This document shows, in pieces, positions 22,910 to 34,160 of a stretch of 64,000 bases of DNA. The notes below the pieces were generated by a model that saw only the letters and a program-made list of their open reading frames with translations, was not told the origin of the DNA and did not search any database. The stretch covers positions 2,604,001 through 2,668,000 of the forward strand of contig CP114486.1 in assembly GCA_027186245.1 (NCBI GenBank). The letters run 5' to 3'. Position numbers and translations under genes: made by a program. Positions within the stretch are counted from its first letter, which is position 1, and the number at the start of each line of letters is the position of its first letter. Source of the DNA: Coriaria nepalensis (lineage: Eukaryota > Streptophyta > Magnoliopsida > Cucurbitales > Coriariaceae).

Positions 22910-23899
22910 AGAGTGTAGGACCTTGCTCCCCCTTTTGAAATCTGATAAAAAAAAAAAAAAAAACTAATAAAAGAAATGAATATAGGCTTTAAGAAAAGGA
23001 GGAAGAGGATGAGGAGGACCTGTACACTTCGATTGCAGCGTGAGGGAGGGACCATGGAATCTTTTATGGGACATTCCTTTACATGTCTGACTTTCCGAGA
23101 AACGAAAAAGCATTTTAAAAAACAGTTGAGAATTTAGATTGACAAAATCTTGCTGTTCTCTTAGCAGTTACATAATTTACGGCTAGAATGCCCCCAACTG
23201 AGCATTTTTATTCGGTACACTTTGATGTAATTTTTGTATAATATGAAGAAAAATATTAATAATTTTTTATCTGATAATAAACATTACATTAATATGTTTA
23301 ATAAAATCAGACTAGACAATTTTTTTTTTTTTTTTATGATAGCATATTGACCGGAAAGTGTATTGAAATGCACAGTATGAACCGAAAGAGTTCCGCCCTG
23401 TCGCCACCGATTGCTGCCATCCTCCTCTTTCGAGCGTCTTTGATTAGAATGGAGAGAGAAGAAGGGAACTTAAGTGAGGAGAGATGGGCTGGGTCCCCTC
23501 CCCCATAACCTATATAGAATGAATATCATCTACAAATGAACAAATTGACGGAAACAAAAACAGAGATCAATATGATTCTTTTTTCCCTTCAAAGTCAACA
23601 TGGATTTACATCTTACAAGTAGACAGAATGCTGAAAATATAATATTACAGAAAAACTCCTATGAAAGACGAATACAAAAAATTCAGATATCGGAAGTAAG
23701 GTAAGGCTCGGCAGTCGGCAGGCTTTGGAGGCAGAAGTGGAAGTAATCTTGGCAACAGTCTGGTCCATTCTGCAGTTTTCATGAAAAAGCTCGCAGGTAA
23801 TGCTGTTGGTGAATTGACCGATTCCATCTCGAAGAAACTCAGAATGAAATTGAGCATTTCTACGTGCAAATAAACAGAGTAGTTTTCCCCTTTCATACA
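22910..23899. other. Intergenic region
   Basis: This holds the upstream region of the phosphatase and the 3' flank of the PPR pseudogene. It includes A- and T-homopolymer runs (for example near 22950 and 23320). No gene is supported. Confidence 0.5.
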
Positions 23900-25408
23900 T
23901 TAACTTGGCCAACTATCAGATATAGATTTAAATCTGGTACGAGCTTTTTGTATATCTATATCTGACGAACTCAGCCCAGCCCAATTTTTAAAAGCAACAA
24001 GTGCTTCCATCTTCCTCAAGTTCCTCTTCCTCAACTTTGACACTCTAAGCTTCTTATGGACCTCCATGAAAGCTTGCTTGTACACCTCCATTTATCCACA
24101 AAAATCTTCAACTCCTGACTTTTCTCAACAACTTGCATCACAGCATCAAAGAAACGTCCTTTAACCATAACATATAAAAACGCATCAACAAGATTATGAT
24201 CAAATTTAATGCCTTTCTTACCAGTAGTAGAGATATTCCTCTTAACCTCGTTCCACAGCAACAAAACATTGAAATATCTCTCCATAGAAACATACCCGTT
24301 AATCAAAGACAAGTAGGTCTGATCATTAGGTTCAAATCGTAAGAATTTCATCCTTCTAAAAGTCCTCTTTGCATCTTCTATTGCCCGGACTTACAAAAGG
24401 CATGAATGATTGAATTCTAATCATGGGTAGTTACTTCAATTTTTGGGTCTTTTACAACCTCGTCTAAAAAGGCAGCCATCAACTCGGGTCGATGATTCTC
24501 CATCAAGCCCGTCATGATCATTAAGTAACTTCCTTTCAATTCCGATACTCTTGCTTCTCTCATGTTCTTAAACAACGAAAAAGCCAATTGAAAATCTTGG
24601 CTTGGCTTGACATTGATGCATCTATTATATTATCATAGCTTCCTACGTCTAGAACAAGTCCAGAATTGCTTATATCCATAACTAGTTGAGTAGCCTCAGC
24701 CGTTATATGCTCTGTGCAGTAAGCCTTTAAGATTGGGACATATACTCCAAGACCTGGAGAATCTCCGTTAGCATTCATTTCATCAAGAATACTATGTGCT
24801 TTATCTGATAAACCCATATTGACACTAACATTAATAGTGCCATATCCTATAGATTTATCAACCTCAAGTTCAGTAGGTTCTAACTTCTGAGCTTCAACTA
24901 TCAAGGCTACTAAATACCTATTCTTGAACATGCAATTGATGAGAGAGAAAGCAGGGGCAGCATTGTTAGCAGATTTCATAGAATCCAACAGAGTCTCAAC
25001 AGTTTGAAAATCCAACAACCCCGGATTCTTCTCGATCACAAAAACCGTAGAAGCAAAAGCCCTCTTCAAATTATGAACTTTATTGAGAGACGACAAGTGA
25101 GTAATTAGAGAATTGATCAGGGACTTACTCGGGAAATGAGAGCTGCTCGTGAGTGTCTTGAAGGATTTCCAAGCTTCGTCGGTGCTGCGGGTGATAAGGG
25201 ATTTGTGAAGAGTGGTTTCAAGATAGGAGATGTGATCTACGGTTAGGGTTTGTGAGGTTGGACTGATTGTGGATTTGGTGGGGTATAGAAAGAGGGGGGT
25301 TTTGTTGAGGGCGAAGACGGAGGGTTGAAGGAAGGAGTAAAGGATTGGAATTTCAGGTATTGAAGAGAAGGAATTGCGTTGGGTCAAGCTCAGAGCTCTT
25401 CTTCACAT
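23900..25408 (-). pseudogene. PPR protein pseudogene (At1g69290-like)
   Basis: Pieces in three frames match one PPR protein. They include EIPILYSFLQPSVFALN, TDEAWKSFKTLTSS, GLSDKAHSILDEMNANGD, the block SYLMIMTGLMENHRPELMAA, and KFLRFEPNDQTYLSLINGY through to RKMEALVAFKNWAGLSSSD. Lesions seen on the + strand: a stop in the second codon if the ancestral start was at 25408 (25403-25405), and a large in-frame internal deletion where MFKNRYLV joins ALIVEAQKLE (about 24905-24917). Others are a five-base tandem duplication (24596-24608), a Trp-to-stop change (24417-24419), loss of one base (about 24382) and a two-base insertion (about 24081-24084). From memory the homologue is At1g69290, which also sits next to RPK1. 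The family acts on organelle RNA; this copy cannot make a full protein. Confidence 0.87.
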
Positions 25409-25690
25409 TCTCTGTTATAGATTCCAGCTCCTCTCTCTCGCTCACTCTTACAAGTTTCCCTTTTCTGCTTCTTCTAGTTCTGTGCTTCTCTGGTTTGGCT
25501 GGTAAAGGGCATTTATGCGTTTTAAGAGTCTGTTAAAAGTCTTATGTTGTTCTTCAAGTTTTCAATAATTAGATTTACCTCCCCAACTTTACTAAAAATT
25601 TTAAAACACTATATTTAGAACCCGTTGGAGGGCTCATAACAAGAAGAACAGTATCAATGTATCATTCCATGGCATGTATTATTGGTAGTA

Positions 25691-26100
25691 ATGGACGATG
25701 AGGAGCTCAGAAAGCTGCTTGCAGAAGTGACGATTGCTCATGGCGGTGGTGACGATTGCTCAACTGAACCTCGAAAATATGCCGTCTTTTGGAAGCTTAA
25801 GCATCAGAATGAAACTATTTTAACTTGGAAAGATGAATAGTGCACATATATACCAAGAGAAGCTATGGAAATTTCTATGGATTACATGTATCCCAGTTTC
25901 AGATAAATTTTCTTTACATTATGAGACGAGTAATGAGAATGGAGGTTCTGGAAGAGATCCGATTGGACAAAATTTGGCTGTATGTCTCACGATTTAGTAT
26001 GTGACTTGGGAGAGGGATCACAGTAGGCAGAGTTGCAAATACCGGAAACCATAGCCGGGTTTTTCTCGACCCGGTGAATGCAATTCTAATTCTTATTCAC
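25691..26100 (+). pseudogene. LHW-type bHLH N-terminal domain fossil
   Basis: A frame from 25691 encodes [21 protein letters not shown], the signature start of the MYC-like N-terminal domain of LONESOME HIGHWAY/bHLH155-type factors. It stops in frame at TAG 25838-25840. Downstream, in other frames, GGSGRDPIG, LGRGITVGRVANTGNHSRVF and LDPVNAILI continue the same domain up to about 26100. The first codons ([22 protein letters not shown]) are altered and the rest of the protein, including the bHLH region, is absent. It is a short decayed duplicate or transposed fragment. Confidence 0.65.
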
Positions 26101-26435
26101 TCCATGTTATTAGTTAACGTTAACCATTTCAAAATAGATTAGATTTGGAGACTTTTATTCCCTAAATTATAATTTTATCTGATGACTAAGAAAGAACATG
26201 AGGAGATTCCACTCCTACTTCATCTTCATTGTGTTTTATACTCTTTACGGTTTTAATTAAAAGAACAGCCATGGAAACTTATTTATATTGGAATATGGAT
26301 TCAATAACACGTTTTTATATATTACATTTTCAGTCTACAATTTTTTGCAGAATGAGTTCTCCCTCATGAATTTCTGTTCTATATAGTCAATGGTCCAACA
26401 CGAATTCTCAAAGCAGTTTCCGGCATACTGCATAC

Positions 26436-28165
26436 TTATTTTCGATGCCCAGATGATGCCATAAGAACCCCAACAGCAGCTATAAACATCAACAACATTG
26501 CGACGAGCAATCCATAAGTTCTCCTCGAAGATTTACGGTACTCTCCAAACAAAAGAATGCCCCAAAAAGTGCTCACAAGTGGAAGAGCCTAATCAAAACA
26601 TTCACATAGAATTAATAATCCATACAAGTTCAAATGTAACATATGATCATGTTTTTAGACTAACTAACCTGAACGGCATCAGCTGCTGCATATCCTGCAG
26701 CCTGGCCTCCCATAAATTGCAGCCCATTTCCGAACCCACATAGAAGTCCCGCTAACAAGGCCCATCCTCTTCCATTCCAATCATTCAAATAAGCCTTAAG
26801 AGATGTTTTCGGTAAATTAAGTACCGGATAGTAAAGAAAAGTGATGTTTAGAACAATTGCAACAACAAAACAAGAAACGGAGAAGTAAAAGAATGCAGTG
26901 TAGACGACTAGATGAGGAACTCCTTTATTTAGAGTGTGCCATTGATCGTTTGTTGCCAAATTGAATGCTGGAGAGAAGAGAGAGAAGCAAAATCCAGCGA
27001 AGAATGTTATGGATAGTCCGATCAATGTGCTTTTTCCAAACACCTTTATTGCTCTTCTTTTCTCTAACTGGACTAGGAAATCTGCTGTCCCAGCTTCTGC
27101 TTTTTGGACCGAATTAGCTCCAGCTTCCACGTCCATTGATCCATCTATGGAAATTTTGTAATTAAAAATGGTAATGAGGAGGGACAGGGGAGATATATAG
27201 AAGATACAATAATGACTTTATAGATAGCTTCTTTTACTCTTGCATGGAAGTGTCGAAATCTGAACATCAGCCCTGTTGAAGAATGAAAATTGGCAATTAG
27301 TTTTTCATGTGATGAACTTTTTTTCTTTTAGTGAAGAAAAGAAGAAAAAATTACTTTGATCCATCTATTTGGTCAGCCGATAAATTGTTGAGTTTGACTT
27401 TGTTATCTGCCGTGTTAGACGAGTGAACGGCTGAGCCGAGACACACTGCTATTAAGAAGCAACCAACACCTGGGAAGAGAATCTCTGCTTTGTTGATCCT
27501 GTCATCTAGAAAGTAGTTCAAGGTTGTACCTGTGTTTTTATCAAAGTAAGAGACTGTAGTAGACAAAAAGGGTCAAGAGACTAATTGGTAAATATACATC
27601 TACATCATTGTGTAGAAGGAGAGAAGAAGAAAAAAATACCTATAACTACAGTAATGCTTGAGGTGATAACTTCTGTGACTGATAAACCCACAAAGGCCCA
27701 AGCATACTGTGTAGCGAGATTTCCGACGCTTAGTACTAACCCTCCAGCCATAGCAAACAAGACAGAGGGCCAATTGTCCTGCATTTAGTTCAAGAATCTA
27801 TTTGATGTTGGAAAAAATGGTGCTATAACTATTGAAAGGTTTCAAAAACATGTTATGGTAAAATAAGGTAACAATAAGCATTGGATTCATCACAGTCCTT
27901 CAGCAATTGTAATAACTTTCCAACAAACCTGAGAAAGCTGAACGAAGAAATTGGGCATGTCGGGTGTGCTCTTGCCAATCTCACCAAAAGTCAAGGCGAT
28001 GATAACAGCGGCCAATAGGTTGGTTATGGAGTAGTCAAGGTAAGTATGTTGAGGAAGGCGGCCCCGCCTTTCTAACAGAGTCATAACGGCAGGCCATGTT
28101 CCAAGAAACAACAGGGCTAATAGCATACATACTATTGCACCTCCTTTGCTCTCTACTACATACAT
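26436..28165 (-). CDS. UPS5: Ureide permease (UPS family transporter)
   Basis: Exons on the minus strand: 28165-27929, 27778-27640, 27529-27355, 27272-27238, 27144-26669 and 26588-26436. They give 404 residues with phases that all fit, including a 35-base mini-exon. The start MYVVESKGGAIVCMLLALL is the family N-terminus. About ten membrane helices follow, with hallmarks LLERRGRLPQHTYLDYSITN, YAWAFVGLSVTEVITSSITV, a cytosolic loop after LNYFLDD, then FFAGFCFSLFSPAFNLATND, GNGLQFMGGQAAGYAAADAV and the C-terminal GVLMASSGHRK. The family moves allantoin, uracil and related purine/pyrimidine products across endomembranes or the plasma membrane with protons. By position (At1g26440 homologue, from memory) this is the UPS5 orthologue, but UPS1/2/5 are close and the symbol is tentative. 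An upstream in-frame ATG-like extension to 28237 looks like leader. Confidence 0.9.
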
Positions 28166-28610
28166 TTCTAACCACCTTAGATTATTCTCTCTGGTTGAGA
28201 ACTGATCGGAAAAGGGAAAACCAGATAAATCCTGCACTTGGAAGAAGAGGAGGGTTGAGAAATGTTTTGAGTATTTTCATTTGCCATCTTCATAAGACAA
28301 ATCTCTAAGAGAACGGATAGATGCTGACGATAAGAAACCAATTTGCAAGCAAAATAAACAAGTGAGATCAAAATATACTGAAGATTTCCCCCAGAAAATG
28401 GGAAAGTTGGATTAGAATCAGAACAAGTCAAAGTGAGTACAATAGAAAAGAAGAAGGAGCAATTCGTACAAATGCAAAACCGTATAAAGACAAAAAACTA
28501 CAATAAAGTATCAAGAAGATGAGAAATGAACAATCAGATTCGACTTATACAGAATCAAAACTGCATCTTACTATTCACTAATCACAACCGCACATAAATA
28601 AAAGAGAGAA

Positions 28611-28630
28611 AGAGAGAGAGAGAGAGAGAG
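28611..28630. repeat. (AG)10 microsatellite
   Basis: A pure AG dinucleotide run in the upstream region of the ureide permease gene; neighbouring bases extend it imperfectly to about 28601. Confidence 0.9.
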
Positions 28631-29470
28631 ACCCACAAGAGTAAAATATCAGGAGAGATCTCAATAAGTCAGAGTTAAAAAACTCTCAGATCCTTATGCC
28701 AAAAGAAAAGGAGTTTGGTTAGTGGTCCTGCCAAACGCGTCCTTAGCACATAACAAGCTTCTTGAACGATGTGTTATGAAGAATAAGAAGTAATTGCAGA
28801 GATTCTTTCTGGGGTTATTAGAAGAAGACCCGTTAGCTCAGCTAGATATGACGGGAAGATATCAGTTGGAAGAACATGGAGGTTTTAATGCTGCAGAATC
28901 TTGGACTTGGATTCCAGGATTCCCATTTCAAGATATTCTTGTTTTTTTAATGTTTATCTGTCTCTTTGTGATTTTTCAACCTTGCTCACCGACATTTTTC
29001 ACGATTTTCCTCTTGTTTATTCCTTCAATCGACGTCACCGTTTTGAAGAATCTCTCTATTCTCTCTCCAATAAGAAATCTATACGAATATTCTCCTTAAA
29101 TCTCTTAATCAGTCCGTTTTGCAATAAGGAATTTTTTTTTTCAAAAAATTAATTTATAAAATCCCTAAATAATAATAATATAAAATTGATGTTTATAATT
29201 ATAATAAAAATTTAATTTAAAAATTATATGAAAAGTTAATGCAAAACTGTCAAAGAAAGAAGATGAAATGTCCGACGAAATAAATTTGATGTCGCTTTCA
29301 CTTTCTTCTTAGAAAAGTCTATGTACTAATTTTTGTCCCTAATGCTTATTCTTGCATACATGTTCAACCTTCATGTTTTACACTCTTTGTTTAAAAAATA
29401 AGCATATAAGACGTGGGTTCGTCTTAATTCATATTAGTATCAAGATGAAACTTGGATTCGGCTCCAATTT

Positions 29471-29494
29471 GAGAGAGAGAGAGAGAGAGAGAGA
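29471..29494. repeat. (GA)12 microsatellite
   Basis: A pure GA dinucleotide run in intergenic sequence. Confidence 0.9.
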
Positions 29495-30876
29495 TCATCA
29501 GAACATTGACCCCTTGAAGTGTCCTTTTTAGAAAGAGTTGCTTCAGATTTCAATGGAGACCAATTCCAATGTTTATGAGTAGAAGTATTTATGTATTTGC
29601 AAATTCATGTAAAGGTTCCAGATTTTGAATATGTTTATGACAGTTCAAGAACAATTATTTCATAATAGGTAAAAGCAAAAGACACTCAATCATATGGGGG
29701 TGAGGAGGATCAAATTATCAATCAATACCAAGCTTGCTGTGGTTAGTTTCCAGTTTTACTTGCTATTAAACTTATTTATTATATTTAATGTTTATATTCA
29801 AGATTATATAACATACATAGTCTTCTCATCCAACTCATCTTTACAAATTACATAAACATTTTCTCATATCGAGTCTCTCTCCTATCTCTTGTAGTTCTAA
29901 GTTTTGACATTAAAATTGATTTATGAGGAAGGTGACATAAGCAAAAGAAACTTTCCATTCTTACTCATCGAATTACTCAATCTGACATTTTGATGAATCA
30001 TCATAGTATCTATCATTCATTTCATCCAAACACTTATAACTTGTTACCTAACTAATGTTTGGTAGGTGGATCAAGAGTCTTAATGTCATCATAGTAGTTC
30101 ACAAACATGCTTTCAATGTTATCTTTTGTTCTCATGTCATTTTTGTCTGTGCACTTTGAACCAATTTTGTTCTCATCTCGTAACAATAGAAGTGAAAAAA
30201 TATTGCCTCTCTTACATGAGAACTACATTATTAAAATAAATATCCTCTCGGTGGCTTAGATGGTACCACATAATCACAAATAATGATATGATTAGCATCC
30301 GAACTATTGAAACTATCTACCATTCGGAGCATCTAAACTATTGGAACTATCTATCTACTCTTCCGGGCCGAGCCAGGCGTCCGTCCGGCTTAAGGCGGGC
30401 AAAAATATGAAAAATAGTAGACAAAAACTTATTTTGTAATTTTCCATTTTTTTAGGTGGACAAAAATAAAAATTGAAAATTTTAATATAAAATTTTAATT
30501 TTTTAAAAAGGGAGGGGTAGCAGCCCCCTTCCTCCGCCACTGTCTACCCCCGGACCACCAAATAGTGCTTCTCTTACATATACACAAAAGTGAGTCCTTA
30601 AAAGGAGATTAGATTCCTCTAAAGAGTGGTCATATCACCCACATTTCCCAGCTAATTAAACCAATTTTTTTTTTTTTTTTTAACAAGGGAAGAAAAGTAG
30701 AAGAAAATAACAAAGAACCATAGTGGGGTTTTGCCTCCTAGATGATGTTATTCCCCGGAACAATCAATGTGAAATTACACTTCTACCCATCCCACCACTG
30801 TCTCTTTGGCAAAATCTGATCCACATACCACCAATCAAACCTCGCGCCAATAATAATACATTCCACCACCTTCCTT

Positions 30877-31825
30877 TCAGCCCCACAGGAAAAAGGCTGA
30901 AAAACAGAGGGTGAGAAGAACAAGTGCATAGGACAATTTAGTACTTTCACAACCACCATTTGTATCAACTATGCTTGTGCCTGTTGGACTAATCCCTGTT
31001 CCGTACACTGATGGAGTTGTTCCGGTGGTTGTTGTGCTGGTCGACGGCGTCGTTGTGGTATTGGTGGTTGGAGTTCCGGTGGTTGTGGTTGTAGGTGTTG
31101 TTGAAGTACTGGAGCTGAAAAAAGGGAAAAAATCTTTTAAGAATTAATTAAGCAGTTACTCATAAATTAACATGGTGGAGAAGAAGCTTGACAAAAGAAC
31201 AGCAGCTAGATCTACTTTCCTAGATTACATTTTCCCCCAGAAAGTCTAAGATAACGACAAATTAGACCCCTTAGAAATTCAATAATTGCAGAGGAGATAG
31301 AGAGGGGAAAATAATACCTGGGATAAACACAAGAACCACTTACAGCTGCAAATACACGACAGAAAAAGGATTCAACATTACAGAAGAAAAGGGGTAATTG
31401 GAAAGCAAGAAAGAAGGCGGGGTGGGGGGAGCTTACTAGGAGCAGTAGTGGAAGGAGTGGCGGTGCCGGAGAAATCACAGCTTCCTGAGACCTGACCTTT
31501 CTTCTGGAAATAGCTATTAACAGCATAATTGCAGTGGTCTTGAACAGTGTTAGGCTGATAACAAGCTCCCGTTTGGAGAATAGGGGAGCAGTCAGCACCT
31601 GCCCCACATGCATAGTCTAGTGTTTTCTGAAGGGCCTGCTCTGTTTGCCCTGCTTTACATATACAGTAAGTTGCACCTGCAAATAAGAAACAATTAGAGA
31701 CCCGATTTCGAGACAAAGAACAATGAGAAAACAGGTGGCGGAGGAGGAGGAGGAGCTCAGTTCTCACTTGAATGAGAAGTGAGGGAGAGGAAGAGGACCA
31801 GAAACATTAAAAGAACAGGCGCCAT
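30877..31825 (-). CDS. X8-domain GPI-anchored protein (plasmodesmata callose-binding type)
   Basis: Four exons on the minus strand, 31825-31768, 31676-31437, 31345-31318 and 31114-30877, join in phase to 187 residues. Order of parts: signal peptide (MAPVLLMFLVLFLSLTSHS); one X8 (CBM43) domain with the expected Cys pattern (YCICKAG, LDYACGAGADCSPI, GACYQPNTVQDHCNYAVNSY, GSCDF); a Thr/Ser/Pro-rich spacer rich in TTTT runs; and a hydrophobic C-terminus (LSYALVLLTLCFSAFFLWG) that fits a GPI-attachment signal. X8 proteins of this kind bind callose (beta-1,3-glucan), and PDCB members sit at the plasmodesmal neck. The syntenic Arabidopsis genes are At1g26450 and PDCB4 (At1g69295), from memory. Family assignment is strong; plasmodesmal location is inferred. 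Confidence 0.9.
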
Positions 31826-31925
31826 AATCTTGACAGAGAAGGCAAAGAAGATGGTACAGTATGGGGTGGAGGTAACCGCCGATTATGAAGCTTCAATGAG
31901 AGTTTGGTGAAACTAGGATGTCAAC

Positions 31926-31961
31926 AGAGAGAGAGGGAGAGAGGAGAGAGGAGAGAGAGTG
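31926..31961. repeat. GA-rich leader tract of the X8 gene
   Basis: A GA-rich (CT on the coding strand) imperfect run lies about 100 bases upstream of the X8 gene start. Such tracts are common in plant 5' leaders and promoters. Confidence 0.6.
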
Positions 31962-32192
31962 AAGTTTTCTAGCATGTAGTGAAAGTGAGAGTGACGGTGG
32001 GTGGTAATGGTATGTTCTATATTATATTATATTGTTATGTTAGATTGTAGATACTTCTAAGCAGTAAAAGACCATGAACAGCTTCATACACTATTCCATA
32101 CAGACTTTACAAATATATATTTGTATTATAGGTCGTGGAATCAGGGGAGTGATGACACGGAACTAGACCGGAAAAGAGCCAAAAAGGCAAAT

Positions 32193-32362
32193 GTTTGGGC
32201 TGCGCTTGGGATTAGATCTCAAAACCGGTTTCTTACAAACATGAAAAACACTTTTTATAAGAGAACAAACTTGTTTTGTTTGGGCTGCGCTTGGGATTAG
32301 ATCTCAAAACCGGTTTCTTACAAACATGAAAAACACTTTTTATAAGAGAACAAACTTGTTTT
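32193..32362. repeat. Perfect 85-bp tandem duplication
   Basis: Units 32193-32277 and 32278-32362 appear identical base for base, starting gtttgggctgcgcttgg. Eight further bases begin a third unit. It lies in the upstream flank of the X8 gene and is not part of any coding sequence I can support. Confidence 0.9.
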
Positions 32363-32370
32363 GTTTGGGA

Positions 32371-34160
32371 GTGTTTTTTTTTTTTTGTACGGGAGAGAAT
32401 CAAAAATCGGTTTTTGAACCGATGCAAAAAAATAAAAATAATAATAAAAAGTATAAAAATCATTTTCAGTGATTTTTACTATTTTTTTTAGCAATATTTG
32501 TCGATTTTTTGGGTCACTTTTCTATTATAACACGTTTTCCGAGCATGCTAACATGTGCCAATAGCAGATTGACTTTTTACCCTTCACCCTTTTTTGTTTT
32601 TACATCACCTTTTTTTTTTTTTTTTAAAGAAAGTGAGAGTAATGGTATTTTGGAATTCCTGTTAAGAGTAAAAAGTGGATAATTGAGAAAATAATTTAAA
32701 AATTATTATATAAAATGAGATAAATAAAATTATAATAATTATTAAAAAAAAAATATTATTATCAATCTTCTCGTTTAAATTAAATAAAAAAATTTTAAAA
32801 GTTAAAATTTAAAAGGTCGAGCTTAGGCATGAAATGGCCCGCATATAAGAAACGGGTCGGGTCGGGTCGTGGCATTGGTATGAGCTTTTTGGCAGGTCAC
32901 GGATAGAACTTGACCAAAAATTTAAACTATTTTAACATCTCTACTAGTATTAAAAAAACAAGTTAGATGCTCGCTCTCATCTCTCTATCTTTCCCTAACA
33001 CGTGTTGTATACAACATTAGTCAAATGATTGTTCACATTTGAAGTAGGTAATAAAATGTTAACTAAAGCGAAATCTATTTTCATTATTATTTTCTTTCTA
33101 CTTTTTATTATTTTCAATTTTTTTTCCTATTTATTCTTAATATTATTTGAGATTATTTGACTAAATGATTCTATTTCATAAGGAAGTTTGAAAGGGTTAT
33201 AACCCAAAACAAAAAAAATTATGCCCACTAAGTCTCTTTTTCAAAATAAATTTTTTTCTTTTTTCATTTTTCTTTTTCTCTTCCTTTTTTTTTGTGATCT
33301 CTCTCTCATTTGAGTCTCTCTCCTCCACGAATCCTCTCTCTTCCCTTTGCGAATGGTTTCTATCTCCTTCTTTATTTAAAGATTAGGTTATTGTTGCTCC
33401 ATCGGATCTTAATTGTTAATTCTCGCTCTTCTCCTCTCTTCTTCTTCAATCAGACCAAGATCCCAAAATGAGATCTCGAATTAATATCTACGTTTGAGAT
33501 TTAGGTATAAGATTGAAGATAATTATAAATTAATAATTTTATTTATTTAAATTTAAAAAAAAATCATTTAACAAAAAAAAAAAATCAAATTTAATTTATT
33601 TAAAAAAAATTTTATTTAACATAAGACTACTGACTAAAACTCCAAAATTATCTTTTTATCTTTTTCTCTTAATTAACAAATAAATAATATGACAAAAAAT
33701 TAGATAGAGTTATTTATAAAGTGATTAGCTAATTTTTTTTTTTAAAATGAGATACTAATTAAATTAAAATAAATATGAAACTTTTTAATAATTAATCGGA
33801 TATAATTATTTTAAATTAAATAATATATGAAAAATAATTTAATTAAAATATAAATTAAAATAAAGTTAAAATTGAATTTTTTATTTGAACAACGGGAGTG
33901 AGTCTAATATAGTTAAAATCTTAATAAAAAGAGAAAATAATTAACCTTTTGACTCTGACGTGTCATACCCTTCCCTGTGGGCCCAGAATCGCCGGTGCAA
34001 AGGATAATCTCTTGGCTTTACAGTTTCATTAGAGTTTAAGCTCGCCCAAAGCCCTAACGAATCTGACTGGAGCTGAAATGAATCACCACCTTCATTTCCC
34101 TCTGTGAAAGATTAAACCAAAAGAGAAAAAGGAATCCAAAAGCTTCAATTCCATTCATCC
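32371..34160. other. AT-rich intergenic region
   Basis: About 1.8 kb of AT-rich DNA with many homopolymer runs and no supportable gene. The last 150 bases, which become GC-balanced, are the promoter and leader of the PPR gene at 34161. Confidence 0.55.

Larger units (their letters stand above)
28438..30876. other. Intergenic region with GA microsatellites
   Basis: No gene is supported over about 2.4 kb. It contains two pure GA runs. A frame of about 100 codons at 28794 looks unlike any protein I know after its first 37 codons. A GC-richer island (about 30355-30560) is flanked by AT-rich DNA and may be an old transposon fragment. Confidence 0.45.

Noticed and set aside
28606..28632. Possible CRISPR-like or satellite array
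   Set aside because: It is a simple AG dinucleotide run. No spaced repeats of CRISPR type exist anywhere in the window, as expected of plant DNA.
28794..29099. Frame of about 100 codons on the + strand starting MQRFFLGLLEEDP
   Set aside because: The first 37 codons look mildly protein-like, but the rest is hydrophobic AT-rich translation with no recognisable family. No promoter or splice support was seen.
30355..30560. GC-rich island resembling the end of a plant DNA transposon
   Set aside because: I could not find matching inverted repeats, target duplications or coding remnants, so no mobile-element call is made.
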